Source: Paraburkholderia sp. BL10I2N1 (lineage in GTDB: Bacteria > Pseudomonadota > Gammaproteobacteria > Burkholderiales > Burkholderiaceae). From it: a stretch of 64,000 nucleotides of DNA. The notes below the pieces were generated by a model, which worked only from the letters and a program-made list of their open reading frames with translations, was not told the DNA's origin and did no database searches. The first letter of the stretch is position 1. Every line of letters begins with the position of its first letter. Positions 1 through 8,867 of this stretch are shown here, in pieces. Both the position numbers and the translations under genes were made by a program. The stretch lies in NCBI RefSeq assembly GCF_004361815.1, contig NZ_SNWA01000001.1, forward strand, positions 4,030,001-4,094,000, in the 5' to 3' direction.

Positions 1-1
1 G

Positions 2-376
2 GTCACGATCGGCGCAATGGCCGTGAGCGGCGCATGTGCGGCCGTGATGGGCTGGCTTCTGGGCGCGCCGGTATGGCTCGTCGTGGGTGTTGCGCTGGTG
101 TGGGGCGTGTCGGTGATTGCCGATTCGGCACAGTTCTCGGCCAGCATCGCAGAACTCGCCGAGCCCAACTCGATCGGCACGCTGCTTACCGCGCAAACCT
201 GTGCGGGCTTTCTGCTCACGCTCGTCAGCATTCATCTCGTGCCTGACGTCGTGGCGTTCGCCGGTTGGCCCGGCGCGTTCAGCATGCTCGCGGCGGGCCC
301 GTTCCTTGGCTGTATCGCGATGGCGCGCCTGCGCCGTCACCCCGATGCGCGACGGCTGGCGGGCGGCAAAGGATAG
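2..376 (+). CDS. MFS transporter, C-terminal part (cut by window edge)
   Basis: The reading frame is open from the first base, so the start lies outside the window. The visible 124 residues contain three to four hydrophobic helices separated by short loops (a GWLLGAPVWLVVG helix, an AQTCAGFLLTLVS helix and a GAFSMLAAGPFLGCIAMARLRR end), typical of the last transmembrane helices of a major facilitator permease with a basic cytoplasmic tail. The substrate cannot be told from this fragment. It runs toward the leftward PH-domain gene, so the two are convergent. Confidence 0.7.
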   Translation, partial: VTIGAMAVSGACAAVMGWLLGAPVWLVVGVALVWGVSVIADSAQFSASIAELAEPNSIGTLLTAQTCAGFLLTLVSIHLVPDVVAFAGWPGAFSMLAAGPFLGCIAMARLRRHPDARRLAGGKG

Positions 377-488
377 TTCAACGCGCTTCGGTTGCCGCGC
401 TGGGGATTGAGCTTGCGCATGCCCGCGCCGCAAGCGCCCTACGCTCGCCGCGCGCCATGCGCGCCGACCACCTGCATCGCCCCACGGC

Positions 489-944
489 TCAGGCGCCGTG
501 CACCGTCACCTCTTCGAGACGCTTGCGCAACTGCTCCGCGTTCCTGATACCCGGCAAACGTCGCACCGGATGAGCCGCGTCGCTCGTCTTCAGGATGACC
601 GAGCCGGTACCGAAGATTCGCTGCCACCACGGATGAACCGTCGTCACACCTCTGATAAGCGAAAGATCCAGGCTCGACACGCGCCGACGCAGGATTCCTT
701 GGGTCCAGGTGATCCGTTCGGTGTCAATAACGATCTCGGTAAGCGCCGTCTTGAGGAACGGCAAGCCGACACCGATCATGACAGCCGCTGCCTGGATCAG
801 CACGAGACGCCACTGGAACGGGAATTCATCCGACGCATAGAGATGGATCGCGCCAACCAGCGCGATGACCACGCCGCCTTTCAGAAACGCCGGAATATTG
901 ATGACCTGAGAAGGCGCACCGCTGAAAATCACCTGCCTCGCCAT
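489..944 (-). CDS. PH-domain membrane protein
   Basis: A 151-residue protein. The start was chosen at MARQVIFSG because a GAAAGGA ribosome site sits about 7 bases upstream and the longer frame upstream is arginine-rich shadow over dinB. Two hydrophobic segments near residues 20-60 are followed by a soluble module (TEIVIDTERITWTQGILRRRVSSLDLSLIRGV). That pattern, with a Trp plus I-L-x-R-R followed by an I-x-L-I-R-G-V strand, is the bacterial PH (YdbS-type) signature. Such proteins are membrane-anchored and functionally poorly defined. It starts 20 bases after the dinB stop and is probably co-transcribed with it. Confidence 0.75.
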   Translation of the reverse strand: MARQVIFSGAPSQVINIPAFLKGGVVIALVGAIHLYASDEFPFQWRLVLIQAAAVMIGVGLPFLKTALTEIVIDTERITWTQGILRRRVSSLDLSLIRGVTTVHPWWQRIFGTGSVILKTSDAAHPVRRLPGIRNAEQLRKRLEEVTVHGA

Positions 945-964
945 CACACTTGTCCTTTCATTGA

Positions 965-2137
965 TCAATTGCCCTGCTCTTCGGTCGGGAACGGCAGTTC
1001 CGCCTGCGCCGGGTGCGGCGCGACGGGTTCGCTGCCGACCGGTGTCAACGCACTGACACGCACGCCCAGGAGCCGCAGCCGCCGGTTCAGCGGGACGCGT
1101 TTGAGACATTCTGTTGCGGCGCGGCGAATCTCGACTGCATCGGCCGTTTGCACGGGAATGGTCAGATCGCGCGTCACCGTTTTGAAGTCGTCATAGCGCA
1201 GCTTGATACCGACGGTGCGGCCAGTATAGCCCTTGCGCCGAAGGTCGTCCGCTACCCGCACGCACAGGCCGGTGAACGCCGCGGACAGCGCTGCGCGATC
1301 GTGGCGCGGATGCAGGTCGCGCTCGAAGGTAGTCTCCCGGCTCATCGACCTGGGTTCGGAACTCACCACCACCGGACGTTCGTCGAAACCCTGCGACACC
1401 TCGGCAAGCCACGCGGAATAGCTCCGTCCGAAATGCGTCTGCAGCAGCCCGAGGTCCGCGCTCGCCAGATCGCCGACACTGACGATGCCAAGCGCGGCCA
1501 GCTTTTCATTCGCCTTCGGCCCGATGCCGTTCACCTTGCGCGCCGGCAGCGGCCAGATCCGCCCCGGCACGTCTGCCATCGTCAGGATGGTGAGACCATC
1601 CGGCTTGTCCAGTTCGGAGCCGATCTTCGCCAGCAGCTTGTTGGGCGCGATGCAGATCGAGCAGGTCAAGCCAGTGGCGTCACCCACTGCCTGCTTGATT
1701 TTTGCGCCGATGTCGGCGGGCTCGCCGGGGACATCGGCGAGATCGATGTAGATTTCGTCGATGCCACGGTCTTCGATCTGCGACGTGAATGTCGCCACCG
1801 CGGTCTTGAAGAGACGCGAGTAATGGCGGTAGGAGTCGAAATCGGTGGGCAGCAGGATGGCGTCGGGTGCCAGTTGCGCCGCCCTCATCATCCCCATCGC
1901 TGAAAACACGCCAAGCGCGCGGGCCTCGTAGGTGGAGGTCGTGACAACACCGCGGCCCGCGTAATCACGCAGCCGCCGGAAGCGTCTGGTGCCGTCGTCG
2001 AGCGTTTCGGGCGCGGCATTGCGGCCGCCGCCGATCACCACCGGCTGGCCTCTTAGTTCGGGATACCGCAGCAACTCGACGGACGCGTAAAACGCGTCCA
2101 TGTCCAGGTGAGCGATGCGGCGCATTGCTGGATTCAT
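965..2137 (-). CDS. dinB: DNA polymerase IV (Y-family translesion polymerase)
   Basis: A 390-residue Y-family polymerase that extends past damaged template bases and is normally SOS-induced. The N-terminal HLDMDAFYASVE motif supplies one catalytic Asp, and GIDEIYIDLADV holds the Asp-Glu pair in palm motif III. ICIAPNKLLAKIGSELDKP and the HhH-like NGIGPKANEKLAALGI follow, then the little-finger region with RRKGYTGRTVGIKLRY. It is slightly longer than E. coli DinB (351 aa), with an extra loop rich in charged residues near residues 40-65. The start may be M1 or M5. I saw no clear LexA box upstream. Confidence 0.93.
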   Translation of the reverse strand: MNPAMRRIAHLDMDAFYASVELLRYPELRGQPVVIGGGRNAAPETLDDGTRRFRRLRDYAGRGVVTTSTYEARALGVFSAMGMMRAAQLAPDAILLPTDFDSYRHYSRLFKTAVATFTSQIEDRGIDEIYIDLADVPGEPADIGAKIKQAVGDATGLTCSICIAPNKLLAKIGSELDKPDGLTILTMADVPGRIWPLPARKVNGIGPKANEKLAALGIVSVGDLASADLGLLQTHFGRSYSAWLAEVSQGFDERPVVVSSEPRSMSRETTFERDLHPRHDRAALSAAFTGLCVRVADDLRRKGYTGRTVGIKLRYDDFKTVTRDLTIPVQTADAVEIRRAATECLKRVPLNRRLRLLGVRVSALTPVGSEPVAPHPAQAELPFPTEEQGN

Positions 2138-2217
2138 CGTCCCGATATCGTAAACGAACTCGGGCTGGCGGGCGTGAGGCGTGGGGTGAAGTCTCCCTTC
2201 AGCCGCAAGCGGCCCGG

Positions 2218-3234
2218 CTAGTGACGGCTGCCTGCTTCGCTGTCGAGGCGCGCCATCTGCGCTGCCGCGTAACGCTCACCCGCCGCGGCGCCCTTCGGCA
2301 CCGCCTGCGCGATCGCCGCCAGATCGGCATCGCTCAGCGCGACATCCAGCGACCCAAGCGCTTCGGCAAGCCGGTCGCGACGGCGCGCGCCGACCAGCGG
2401 CACGATGTCGTCACCCTGCGCCGACACCCACGCAATCGCGATCTGCGCGACCGACACGCCCTTCGCGTCAGCAATCTTGCGCAGCGCCTCGACGAGCGCC
2501 AGATTCCGCTCGACGTTCTCGCCCTGAAAGCGGGGGCTAAAGGCCCGGAAATCGCCTGCGCCGGCCGCGTCCTTTTGCCAGTGCCCGCTGATGAGACCGC
2601 GCGACAGCACGCCATACGCAGTCACGCCGATGCCCAGTTCACGGCACGTCGCCAGAATGCCGTCTTCGATGCCGCGCGAAATCAACGAGTATTCGATCTG
2701 CAGATCGCTGATGGGATGCACGGCCGCGGCGCGCCGGATCGTCTCCGGGCCCACTTCCGACAAGCCGATGTTTCGCACATAGCCCGCCTTGACCATATCC
2801 GCCATCGCGCCGACCGTGTCTTCGACCGGCACATTGGGATCCAGCCGTGCAGAGCGATAGATATCAATATGATCGACACCCAGTCGCTGCAGCGAGTACG
2901 CGAGGAAATTCTTCACCGCTTCGGGACGGGCGTCGTACAGTGCCGACCAGCCACCCGCCGGATCACGCAACGCGCCAAACTTGACGCTGATGAGCGCAGC
3001 GTCGCGGCGCGACGGCGGCGCGCTCTTCAACGCCTCCCCGATCAGCATCTCGTTGTGCCCCGAACCGTAGAAGTCGCCAGTGTCGAGCAGCGTCACGCCC
3101 GCTTCGAGCGCCGCGTGAATCGTGGCGATGCCTTCGGCACGATCCGACGGCCCGTACATGCCTGACATACCCATGCAGCCGAGGCCGATCGCCGACGTTT
3201 GCGGCCCGGTCTTGCCCAGTCGAAGTTGCTTCAT
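2218..3234 (-). CDS. Aldo/keto reductase
   Basis: A 338-residue (alpha/beta)8 NADPH-dependent aldo/keto reductase acting in the cytosol. Visible elements are GLGCMGMSGMYG, the LLDTGDFYGSGHNE strand carrying the catalytic Asp and Tyr, the catalytic Lys in SVKFG, and the C-terminal cofactor loop VPLVGARRRDRLAEALGS. The usual active-site His (QHR before VDPNVP) is replaced: the sequence reads YRSARLDPNVP. This variant occurs in some proteobacterial members (recollection, not checked). A GAGG ribosome site precedes the ATG. It is divergent from a LysR regulator 119 bases away, which probably controls it. Confidence 0.9.
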   Translation of the reverse strand: MKQLRLGKTGPQTSAIGLGCMGMSGMYGPSDRAEGIATIHAALEAGVTLLDTGDFYGSGHNEMLIGEALKSAPPSRRDAALISVKFGALRDPAGGWSALYDARPEAVKNFLAYSLQRLGVDHIDIYRSARLDPNVPVEDTVGAMADMVKAGYVRNIGLSEVGPETIRRAAAVHPISDLQIEYSLISRGIEDGILATCRELGIGVTAYGVLSRGLISGHWQKDAAGAGDFRAFSPRFQGENVERNLALVEALRKIADAKGVSVAQIAIAWVSAQGDDIVPLVGARRRDRLAEALGSLDVALSDADLAAIAQAVPKGAAAGERYAAAQMARLDSEAGSRH

Positions 3235-3353
3235 GTCATACCTCGTTCATCATGCCGCACGCGGGATGGCAGGCGGTCGAGAGGGATTATGGGACTAAAC
3301 ACGGCGTGCGATAATCCATCTCGATCCGACCAGGCTGTACGAAAAACTGCACA

Positions 3354-4256
3354 ATGAGCGAACCCGATCTTTCCGACCTGAGCGCGTTTGTGGCTGTCGC
3401 GACGGCGCGCGGCTTTCGACAGGCGGCGGTCGTGCGCGGCGTGTCGGCTTCGTCGCTGAGCGAGGCGATCAGGCGGCTCGAGGGCCGGCTCGGGGTACGC
3501 CTGCTCAACCGCACGACGCGCAGTGTCACGCCGACAGAGGCCGGCCAGCGTCTCTTCGACCGCCTGAGGCCCGCGTTCGGTGAAATCACCAGCGCGCTCG
3601 ACGCGCTCAACAGCTTCCGCGACAGTCCGACGGGCAGACTGCGGCTCAACGTGCCCTCGATTGCTGCTCGCGAGATTCTTCCCGCCCTGCTGCCGCGTTT
3701 CCTCGCGGCGCACCCGGGCATCACGCTTGAAGTCACGACCAACGACACCTTCATCGATGTGCTTGCCGCTGGCTTCGATGCGGGCATCCGGTATGACGAG
3801 CGTATCGAGCGTGACATGATTGCTGTGCCGATCGGCCCGCGCAGACAACATTTCATGGCCGCCGCCGCGCCAGCCTATCTCGCCGACCGCGGCGAGCCCA
3901 GGCATCCTCGCGATCTGCTGAAGCATGCCTGCATCGGACATCGGTTCGACAGCGGCGCACTGGCAGCGTGGGAATTCGAACGCCGGGGAGAAGTGATACG
4001 GATCACGCCGGATGGGCCGCTGGTCGCATCGGTTATCGAACTGGAAAGGAGCGCGGCGGTGGCCGGCCTTGGTGTGATCTACACGTTCGAGGAATTTCTG
4101 CGACCGGCCATCCAGAGCGGCACGCTCGTACCGGTGCTTCAGGACTGGTGGCAGAGCTTCTCCGGGCCATTCCTCTATTACCCGAGCCGCACGCACATGC
4201 CTGGTCCGCTCAGAGCGCTGGTGGACTTCCTGCGCGATTCTGGCACGGGTGGATGA
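3354..4256 (+). CDS. LysR-family transcriptional regulator
   Basis: A 300-residue LysR regulator. The N-terminal winged HTH is clear: LSAFVAVATARGFRQAA, then ASSLSEAIRRLEGRLGVRLLNRTTRSVTPTEAG. A periplasmic-binding-type effector domain follows (GRLRLNVPSIAAREILPALLPRFLAAHPGI and later QSFSGPFLYYPSR). It is divergently arranged with the aldo/keto reductase across a 119-base gap, the classic layout for a LysR regulator and its target. No strong Shine-Dalgarno was seen in front of the ATG. The inducer is unknown. Confidence 0.9.
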   Translation: MSEPDLSDLSAFVAVATARGFRQAAVVRGVSASSLSEAIRRLEGRLGVRLLNRTTRSVTPTEAGQRLFDRLRPAFGEITSALDALNSFRDSPTGRLRLNVPSIAAREILPALLPRFLAAHPGITLEVTTNDTFIDVLAAGFDAGIRYDERIERDMIAVPIGPRRQHFMAAAAPAYLADRGEPRHPRDLLKHACIGHRFDSGALAAWEFERRGEVIRITPDGPLVASVIELERSAAVAGLGVIYTFEEFLRPAIQSGTLVPVLQDWWQSFSGPFLYYPSRTHMPGPLRALVDFLRDSGTGG

Positions 4257-4269
4257 CTGGCCGTCCAGA

Positions 4270-4974
4270 TCAAGACATGGCTGCCCTGCTGCCGCCGCGC
4301 CTCCAGCGGTCGATGATGCGGCCTACGCCCAGCAGGTACTTCGTCACATACTTCGTGGCCGCGTACTCGACGTAGCCGACCGGACACCGCGCCCGGTTCA
4401 CGAACAGATGATCTTCGTGCCCGTGCGATTCCTTCGAGAAATTGATCGACCGGAATCCCAGCGATTCGAGCCGCCGCTCAAGCCGCGCGACGTCCTTCTT
4501 CTCCACAAGGCCGCAAAAATCATGGAATTCGATCGCGATCTGGCCGATGTTACGCAGGAACGCGTCTGTCAGCGAATCGAGCAGCGGCACCTCGGCGCCT
4601 TCGATGTCGACCTTCAGCAGATCGATCTTCGAGATCCCCTGCTGCTGCGTGAACACGTCGAGCCGCACAGTGGGCACATGGATCTCGCGATTGTTCTCGC
4701 TGGTGCGAACGAAAGACGATGCCTCCGAATTCGCCGCCACGAAGAAGCTCATCGTCCCTTCACGATCGGCAATCGCGAGGTTGAACGGCTTCACGCGCGC
4801 CATGCCGCCGAGCCGCGCAAAACAGTCGGGATTCGGCTCGACCGCGTAACAGACGCATTCGTACCTCTCCGAAATCAACCGGGAAAATGTGCCGATGTTC
4901 GCGCCCAGATCAATAACAGTGCTGTCCCGCTGCAAAAACCGCCGGAAGAAAGTATGCCCGCTGATTCTATCCAT
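4270..4974 (-). CDS. FkbM-family SAM-dependent methyltransferase
   Basis: A 234-residue methyltransferase. The start was set at MDRISGHTFF because an AGGAGA site lies 5 bases upstream; a longer frame begins 12 codons earlier without one. The SAM-binding motif VIDLGANIGTFSRLIS comes first, followed by CYAVEPNPDCFARL and the FkbM-defining LLKVDIEGAEVPLLDSL. Family members methylate sugars or small molecules, often in exopolysaccharide or lipopolysaccharide loci. The nearby multispanning membrane protein and acyltransferase suit an envelope-decoration neighbourhood, but the substrate is unknown. Confidence 0.85.
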   Translation of the reverse strand: MDRISGHTFFRRFLQRDSTVIDLGANIGTFSRLISERYECVCYAVEPNPDCFARLGGMARVKPFNLAIADREGTMSFFVAANSEASSFVRTSENNREIHVPTVRLDVFTQQQGISKIDLLKVDIEGAEVPLLDSLTDAFLRNIGQIAIEFHDFCGLVEKKDVARLERRLESLGFRSINFSKESHGHEDHLFVNRARCPVGYVEYAATKYVTKYLLGVGRIIDRWRRGGSRAAMS

Positions 4975-4989
4975 TGAGTTCTCCTGGAG

Positions 4990-5214
4990 TTCACTAGTGG
5001 AGCGTACCATTCTGTCTGGAACTTATGCGGCTGTTCACGCAAATGACCTTCTGCGGAGTGTCGCGAGCGCTTTTGGTCCAGATGAACCGTTTGGGGATGG
5101 TGTTGTGATGGGCGACGTAGTCACTGATGGCGCCAGCCTTACACTCGTGAGCCTTGCGCGATTGGAAACGCCGGATCCATATAAGTCCATCAAGAATCGA
5201 ACACTTCACTAGTG
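4990..5214. repeat. Direct repeat TTCACTAGTG flanking a 205-base segment
   Basis: TTCACTAGTG occurs at 4990-4999 and 5205-5214, containing the palindrome ACTAGT. The segment between has no recognisable gene and a less GC-rich look than its surroundings. It could be the footprint of a small inserted element with a 10-base target repeat, or chance. Confidence 0.3.
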
Positions 5215-5310
5215 AGCCCGAAAACGCCCCGTGGCCGGGTCGATCCGGGTCGCGAAACGGACCAGCACAACGATGCCTATTGGCACCACGATGAACGTCG
5301 CAGTAAGCAT
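5209..5310 (-). CDS. Possible 33-residue membrane microprotein
   Basis: An ATG-initiated frame encoding MLTATFIVVPIGIVVLVRFA followed by a short polar tail (TRIDPATGRFRAH). One hydrophobic helix covers residues 3-18 and positively charged residues follow it. No convincing ribosome site is visible (ACGGGG, 8 bases upstream). It is reported because the hydrophobic/polar partition looks protein-like. I do not recognise a family. Confidence 0.3.
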   Translation of the reverse strand: MLTATFIVVPIGIVVLVRFATRIDPATGRFRAH

Positions 5311-5776
5311 GTCTAACCCCGTCTTACATTTTTTGTATCACCATCATCCGGGCTGTCACGACTAGCGCCTGTTGGGGCATGCGCGCCTGGTAGTCTTCCC
5401 CATGCCCGGTCACCGTCGGTGCGAAGAACGTCAGCCTCTTGCGACGGGTTTAGCCTGCGACGGATCGAAACCCCTTGAACTCAGTCCCACCGACTTTAAA
5501 CGCGATGCCCTGCTGAATATGTGCGGTAGCCGACGCTGATCCGCGACAGGTGCCGGACTGGAGCTGGGGAGTCTGGTCGATACGAAGCCGGCATCCGCGC
5601 CGAAGATGACTGGAGCCTTGGCAGGCTCCGCCGGTACTGGATGGGATCGCGCGCCGGGCACCTGTTTACCCGTTGCGCGGATCGATGCGTGTACTAGCGT
5701 ACGCAGCCAGCCCGTTTCCTGCACTAGGATGGTCGCTCCCATTGCGATCGACCTGACACGAGCCGCCACGCCGACC
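5311..5776. other. Intergenic region without recognised gene
   Basis: About 465 bases between the small leftward frame and the rightward membrane protein. It has a T-rich stretch near 5328 that could be part of a leftward promoter. No RNA gene, repeat or convincing coding signal was found. The open frames here are shadows. Confidence 0.4.
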
Positions 5777-7489
5777 ATGAACCAGGTACCCCACCCGAAC
5801 TCGCTCCCCCCGCAACCACGCCTGCTCAGCCTGTTGGCCGACGCCAGGCTTGTGCCAGGTCGCAGGCTGCTGGTCTGCACGGCAGGTGTCGCGTTGCTTG
5901 GCTATGTTGTCGCCATCCTCTTCGGACCGATTCTGCGGGGACCCGACACTTACACGTCGTTCTCGCATCTGTACATCTGGACCGCGGCGTTGAAAGCCGG
6001 CGACGCCCTTTCCACCTGGACTCCGGTCGATGCCAATGGCTTTGGCTCGCCGGTTCCGTTCTTTTATCACAAGCTTTTCAATCTGGTGGGCGCCACGCTC
6101 GCCCTGGCGTCCGGCGACCTCGTCACAGGATTTCGACTCGCAGCACTGGTTTTTTCCGCCCTGATGTTCGCTGGTGTCTACACGTGCGCCGGGCGCTTCG
6201 GCGCTGACCGGATCTCGGGGTTGGTCATTGCAACTGCGTCCGTTCTCGCGCCATACATATTCGGCAAACTCGCCGTATCGGGAAGCGCGGCGGAATATTC
6301 CGCCGCGACGCTCGTTCCGTTCGTCATCGCCATCACGATCGATGCCTACACCAGGCGGTTCGGGAAGTGGCACGGCGTTGCCCTCCTCGCCCTTCTGCTG
6401 CTTCTCACCCAGGCGCACGTACTGGTATTCGTCATCGCACTCGGTGTGCTTTTTCCGGCGCTGCTTTATCTGGTTCTCAGCTCGCCGCGTACTGGCTGGC
6501 TGCCATTCGTGATAACGACTACGGTGATGGCTGTATTCGTCACGTTGATATACGTCCCGTTCAGTTTCTGGAGCACCTTTTTCTCCCCGCAGCAGGCATT
6601 CGCGATGGGCCATATGGCCGACCTGCTTATTCCGCCGCGAGACATATTCTGGCGCTCGCCTCGCTCGTCATTTGGATGGCCCGTCTTTGCGTTGATGATC
6701 GGCATGGCGTTCACCGTTTTCCGGCCGAACCAGCTCAAGGATGAACGCATCCGAATTGCGTTCGTGCTCGGTTGCATCGCGTTCGGGGTGATCCTGATGA
6801 TGACGCGTCTCACGCGTCCGTTCTGGGAACTCTCCGGCCCACTGGAATTCATTCAACTCCCCTGGCGACTCCTCTCGATTGCCGCGCCGATCTGTCTTGT
6901 TGCGATCGCCGGCCTCATCGAGCAGTTCTCAATGGATACGAAGCGGCGCGTCCAGCTCGCCCTGCTCGTGTTTGCAATGGTGAACGCAGTGCGCATGATC
7001 AACGTCGCGTCCCAGAACACGGGCCCTATACCTGGCCCGGAACTTCGTCGCGAAGTGCCTACCGCCAGTATCGTGGGGCCTGACGCCGGCGGCGAATACT
7101 TCCCCAACACATACCGGCAGCAGCTTGCCGGCGTCGACCTCTGGAAAAAATCTGCGGCGAGTATCCTGCCCGAACCGCGTCCTCTGGTCGAGGCCAGTGG
7201 ATGCGTCTACACGGATATTCCGCGGTCCGCCTATTTCGATACGCTGCTGATTTCAGCGACATGTCCCGCCGAAGGTCACGTGCGCATCAACCAGTTCTCG
7301 ACACCGTTTCTCGAAAGTGTCGCCGTAGACGCACAGGGTCACGCGATCAGGCCACTTGCAGAAAGCCAATTTATCGAGTTCGACCTACCCGCGGGTCACT
7401 GGACTGTCGTTGTCAGGAAGCAAGGCTATCTCGATCTCCTCATCATGGCGTGGCGGGCGAAGCTGTCAAAACTCGGGCTGTTATCGTGA
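5777..7489 (+). CDS. Multispanning membrane protein (glycosyltransferase-C / YfhO-like)
   Basis: A 570-residue protein if started at MNQVPHPNS; an earlier in-frame ATG at 5729 is possible, and neither has a good ribosome site. A short cytoplasmic leader precedes about 10 to 11 hydrophobic helices up to residue ~420, with the conserved loop GPDTYTSFSHLYIWTAALKAGDALSTWTP after the first helix. A soluble C-terminal domain of about 150 residues and a final hydrophobic segment follow. The loop and architecture resemble GT-C-like proteins annotated as 6-pyruvoyl-tetrahydropterin synthase-related membrane proteins, proposed to act in cell-surface glycan transfer. The substrate is unknown. Confidence 0.65.
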   Translation: MNQVPHPNSLPPQPRLLSLLADARLVPGRRLLVCTAGVALLGYVVAILFGPILRGPDTYTSFSHLYIWTAALKAGDALSTWTPVDANGFGSPVPFFYHKLFNLVGATLALASGDLVTGFRLAALVFSALMFAGVYTCAGRFGADRISGLVIATASVLAPYIFGKLAVSGSAAEYSAATLVPFVIAITIDAYTRRFGKWHGVALLALLLLLTQAHVLVFVIALGVLFPALLYLVLSSPRTGWLPFVITTTVMAVFVTLIYVPFSFWSTFFSPQQAFAMGHMADLLIPPRDIFWRSPRSSFGWPVFALMIGMAFTVFRPNQLKDERIRIAFVLGCIAFGVILMMTRLTRPFWELSGPLEFIQLPWRLLSIAAPICLVAIAGLIEQFSMDTKRRVQLALLVFAMVNAVRMINVASQNTGPIPGPELRREVPTASIVGPDAGGEYFPNTYRQQLAGVDLWKKSAASILPEPRPLVEASGCVYTDIPRSAYFDTLLISATCPAEGHVRINQFSTPFLESVAVDAQGHAIRPLAESQFIEFDLPAGHWTVVVRKQGYLDLLIMAWRAKLSKLGLLS

Positions 7490-7748
7490 CCGCGAGGGTG
7501 GCCCTGAAACGAAGGGACTTGCATACAGGTGACGACATTGACGACACAGCTTGCCAGCGTAGTTAGATAGACCTGTCACGGAAGTGTTGTGCCGGGCGTT
7601 CCCCAACCGACGTCACAGGCGATCGCGCCAGCCCCGCATAGATCGACACCAGCGCCAGGCGAATACCCGAAGACCGTTCGGGGCGGTCGCCACTACGACC
7701 CTGATGACGGGTGCGACGAGAGCGCAGCACCCAACGTGCCAAAGGCGT
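7490..7748. other. Convergent intergenic region, nothing recognised
   Basis: About 260 bases between the 3' ends of the membrane protein and the acyltransferase. No clear terminator hairpin with a T-run was identified. Confidence 0.35.
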
Positions 7749-8867
7749 CTACTCGTTGATTGGGGCGACTACAGCAGCGCGATGGCGGCTCCCCTGATGC
7801 TGCCGACCTTGAAGAAGGCGCCTGCGAATTGGCCGGTCATAGTACTTCTCGGCAAGGCACGCGAGCGCTACGACAGTCAGCAATATCGCCGCACCCAAAG
7901 CATAGATGGCTGGCGACGCGATGCGGTCTGATCGGGCGAGGAACATCTGAATAAGGAATACGGTCGGGACGTGCAGAACATAAACTCCGTAGGACACCAT
8001 TCCGAAAAATAGAAATACCTTTCTCAGCCAGCGCGACGGCTCAATGGATGCTGCGATTCTGACCGCGACTGGAATAGCGAAAATCAAAACAAAAACGATG
8101 AATGCCGGACGCGCCGATTCCGGGATCGGAGCGCAAAACATCAACAGGCATACGATGACTGGAACAATGGAATAAATATCGCTAATTTTTCTTCGAGAAA
8201 CACGCAGACGGAAAAGAATGATGCCAAAGGAGAATGAATAGGCAATACGCAGGAAGCCAACATAACTTCCACCGAATACCGGACCAGCGTCAAGGGTTTT
8301 ATGGCGAAAACCGATAACGGCCAGCATCACGCCAGACAGGACGACGATAAAAAAAAGCATCCGTGTTGTAAGGCGCTTGAAGAATATTGCGTATGCTGCG
8401 TTGCCCACCAGTTCAAAAAACAGTGACCACGACGGGAAATTGAGAGGATAAAGGGAATGTGGAGCAACGTTGAACGGATAGAATATCCGGATGGTAACCG
8501 GACTCGGCAGCATCAGGATAGCGAGAGGAAGTGCCAATCCTACGAAATGCCAATCCGGGAATGGTAGTTTCAGCAAAAGGCCTGCTGCGCCCAGCAAAGT
8601 CCCCGCAATATAAAGGGGATAGAGACGGATCAGGCGAAGTCTCATGAACTCGCGTCCGTTGATATTTTCTCGTAATAATTTTTCCTCATAGGCACTACCA
8701 ATGACGAAACCGCTCATAACGAAGAACAGGTCCACGACCAGGTAGCCGTTTTCGATCGAAGCAAGACCAAATAAATGCGGAAAATGGACCACGACGACCA
8801 ACATGGCCGCCACACCACGTAAGCCGTCCAGTGTCGCGTATTTATCCGGTGTGTTTGAATTGTCCAT
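7749..8867 (-). CDS. Membrane acyltransferase (OafA/YrhL type)
   Basis: A 372-residue integral membrane acyltransferase of the acyl_transf_3 family, which O-acylates surface polysaccharides or lipids. YATLDGLRGVAAMLVVVVHF holds the R-G-x-A and catalytic-type His motif. GYLVVDLFFVMSGFVIGSAYEEKL is the second signature, followed by FMRLRLIRLYPLY. About ten hydrophobic segments follow. The start was placed at MDNSNTPDK; further in-frame starts lie up to 24 codons upstream. The middle of the gene (about 7960-8900) is visibly more AT-rich than its neighbours, suggesting transfer from elsewhere. Confidence 0.9.
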   Translation of the reverse strand: MDNSNTPDKYATLDGLRGVAAMLVVVVHFPHLFGLASIENGYLVVDLFFVMSGFVIGSAYEEKLLRENINGREFMRLRLIRLYPLYIAGTLLGAAGLLLKLPFPDWHFVGLALPLAILMLPSPVTIRIFYPFNVAPHSLYPLNFPSWSLFFELVGNAAYAIFFKRLTTRMLFFIVVLSGVMLAVIGFRHKTLDAGPVFGGSYVGFLRIAYSFSFGIILFRLRVSRRKISDIYSIVPVIVCLLMFCAPIPESARPAFIVFVLIFAIPVAVRIAASIEPSRWLRKVFLFFGMVSYGVYVLHVPTVFLIQMFLARSDRIASPAIYALGAAILLTVVALACLAEKYYDRPIRRRLLQGRQHQGSRHRAAVVAPINE

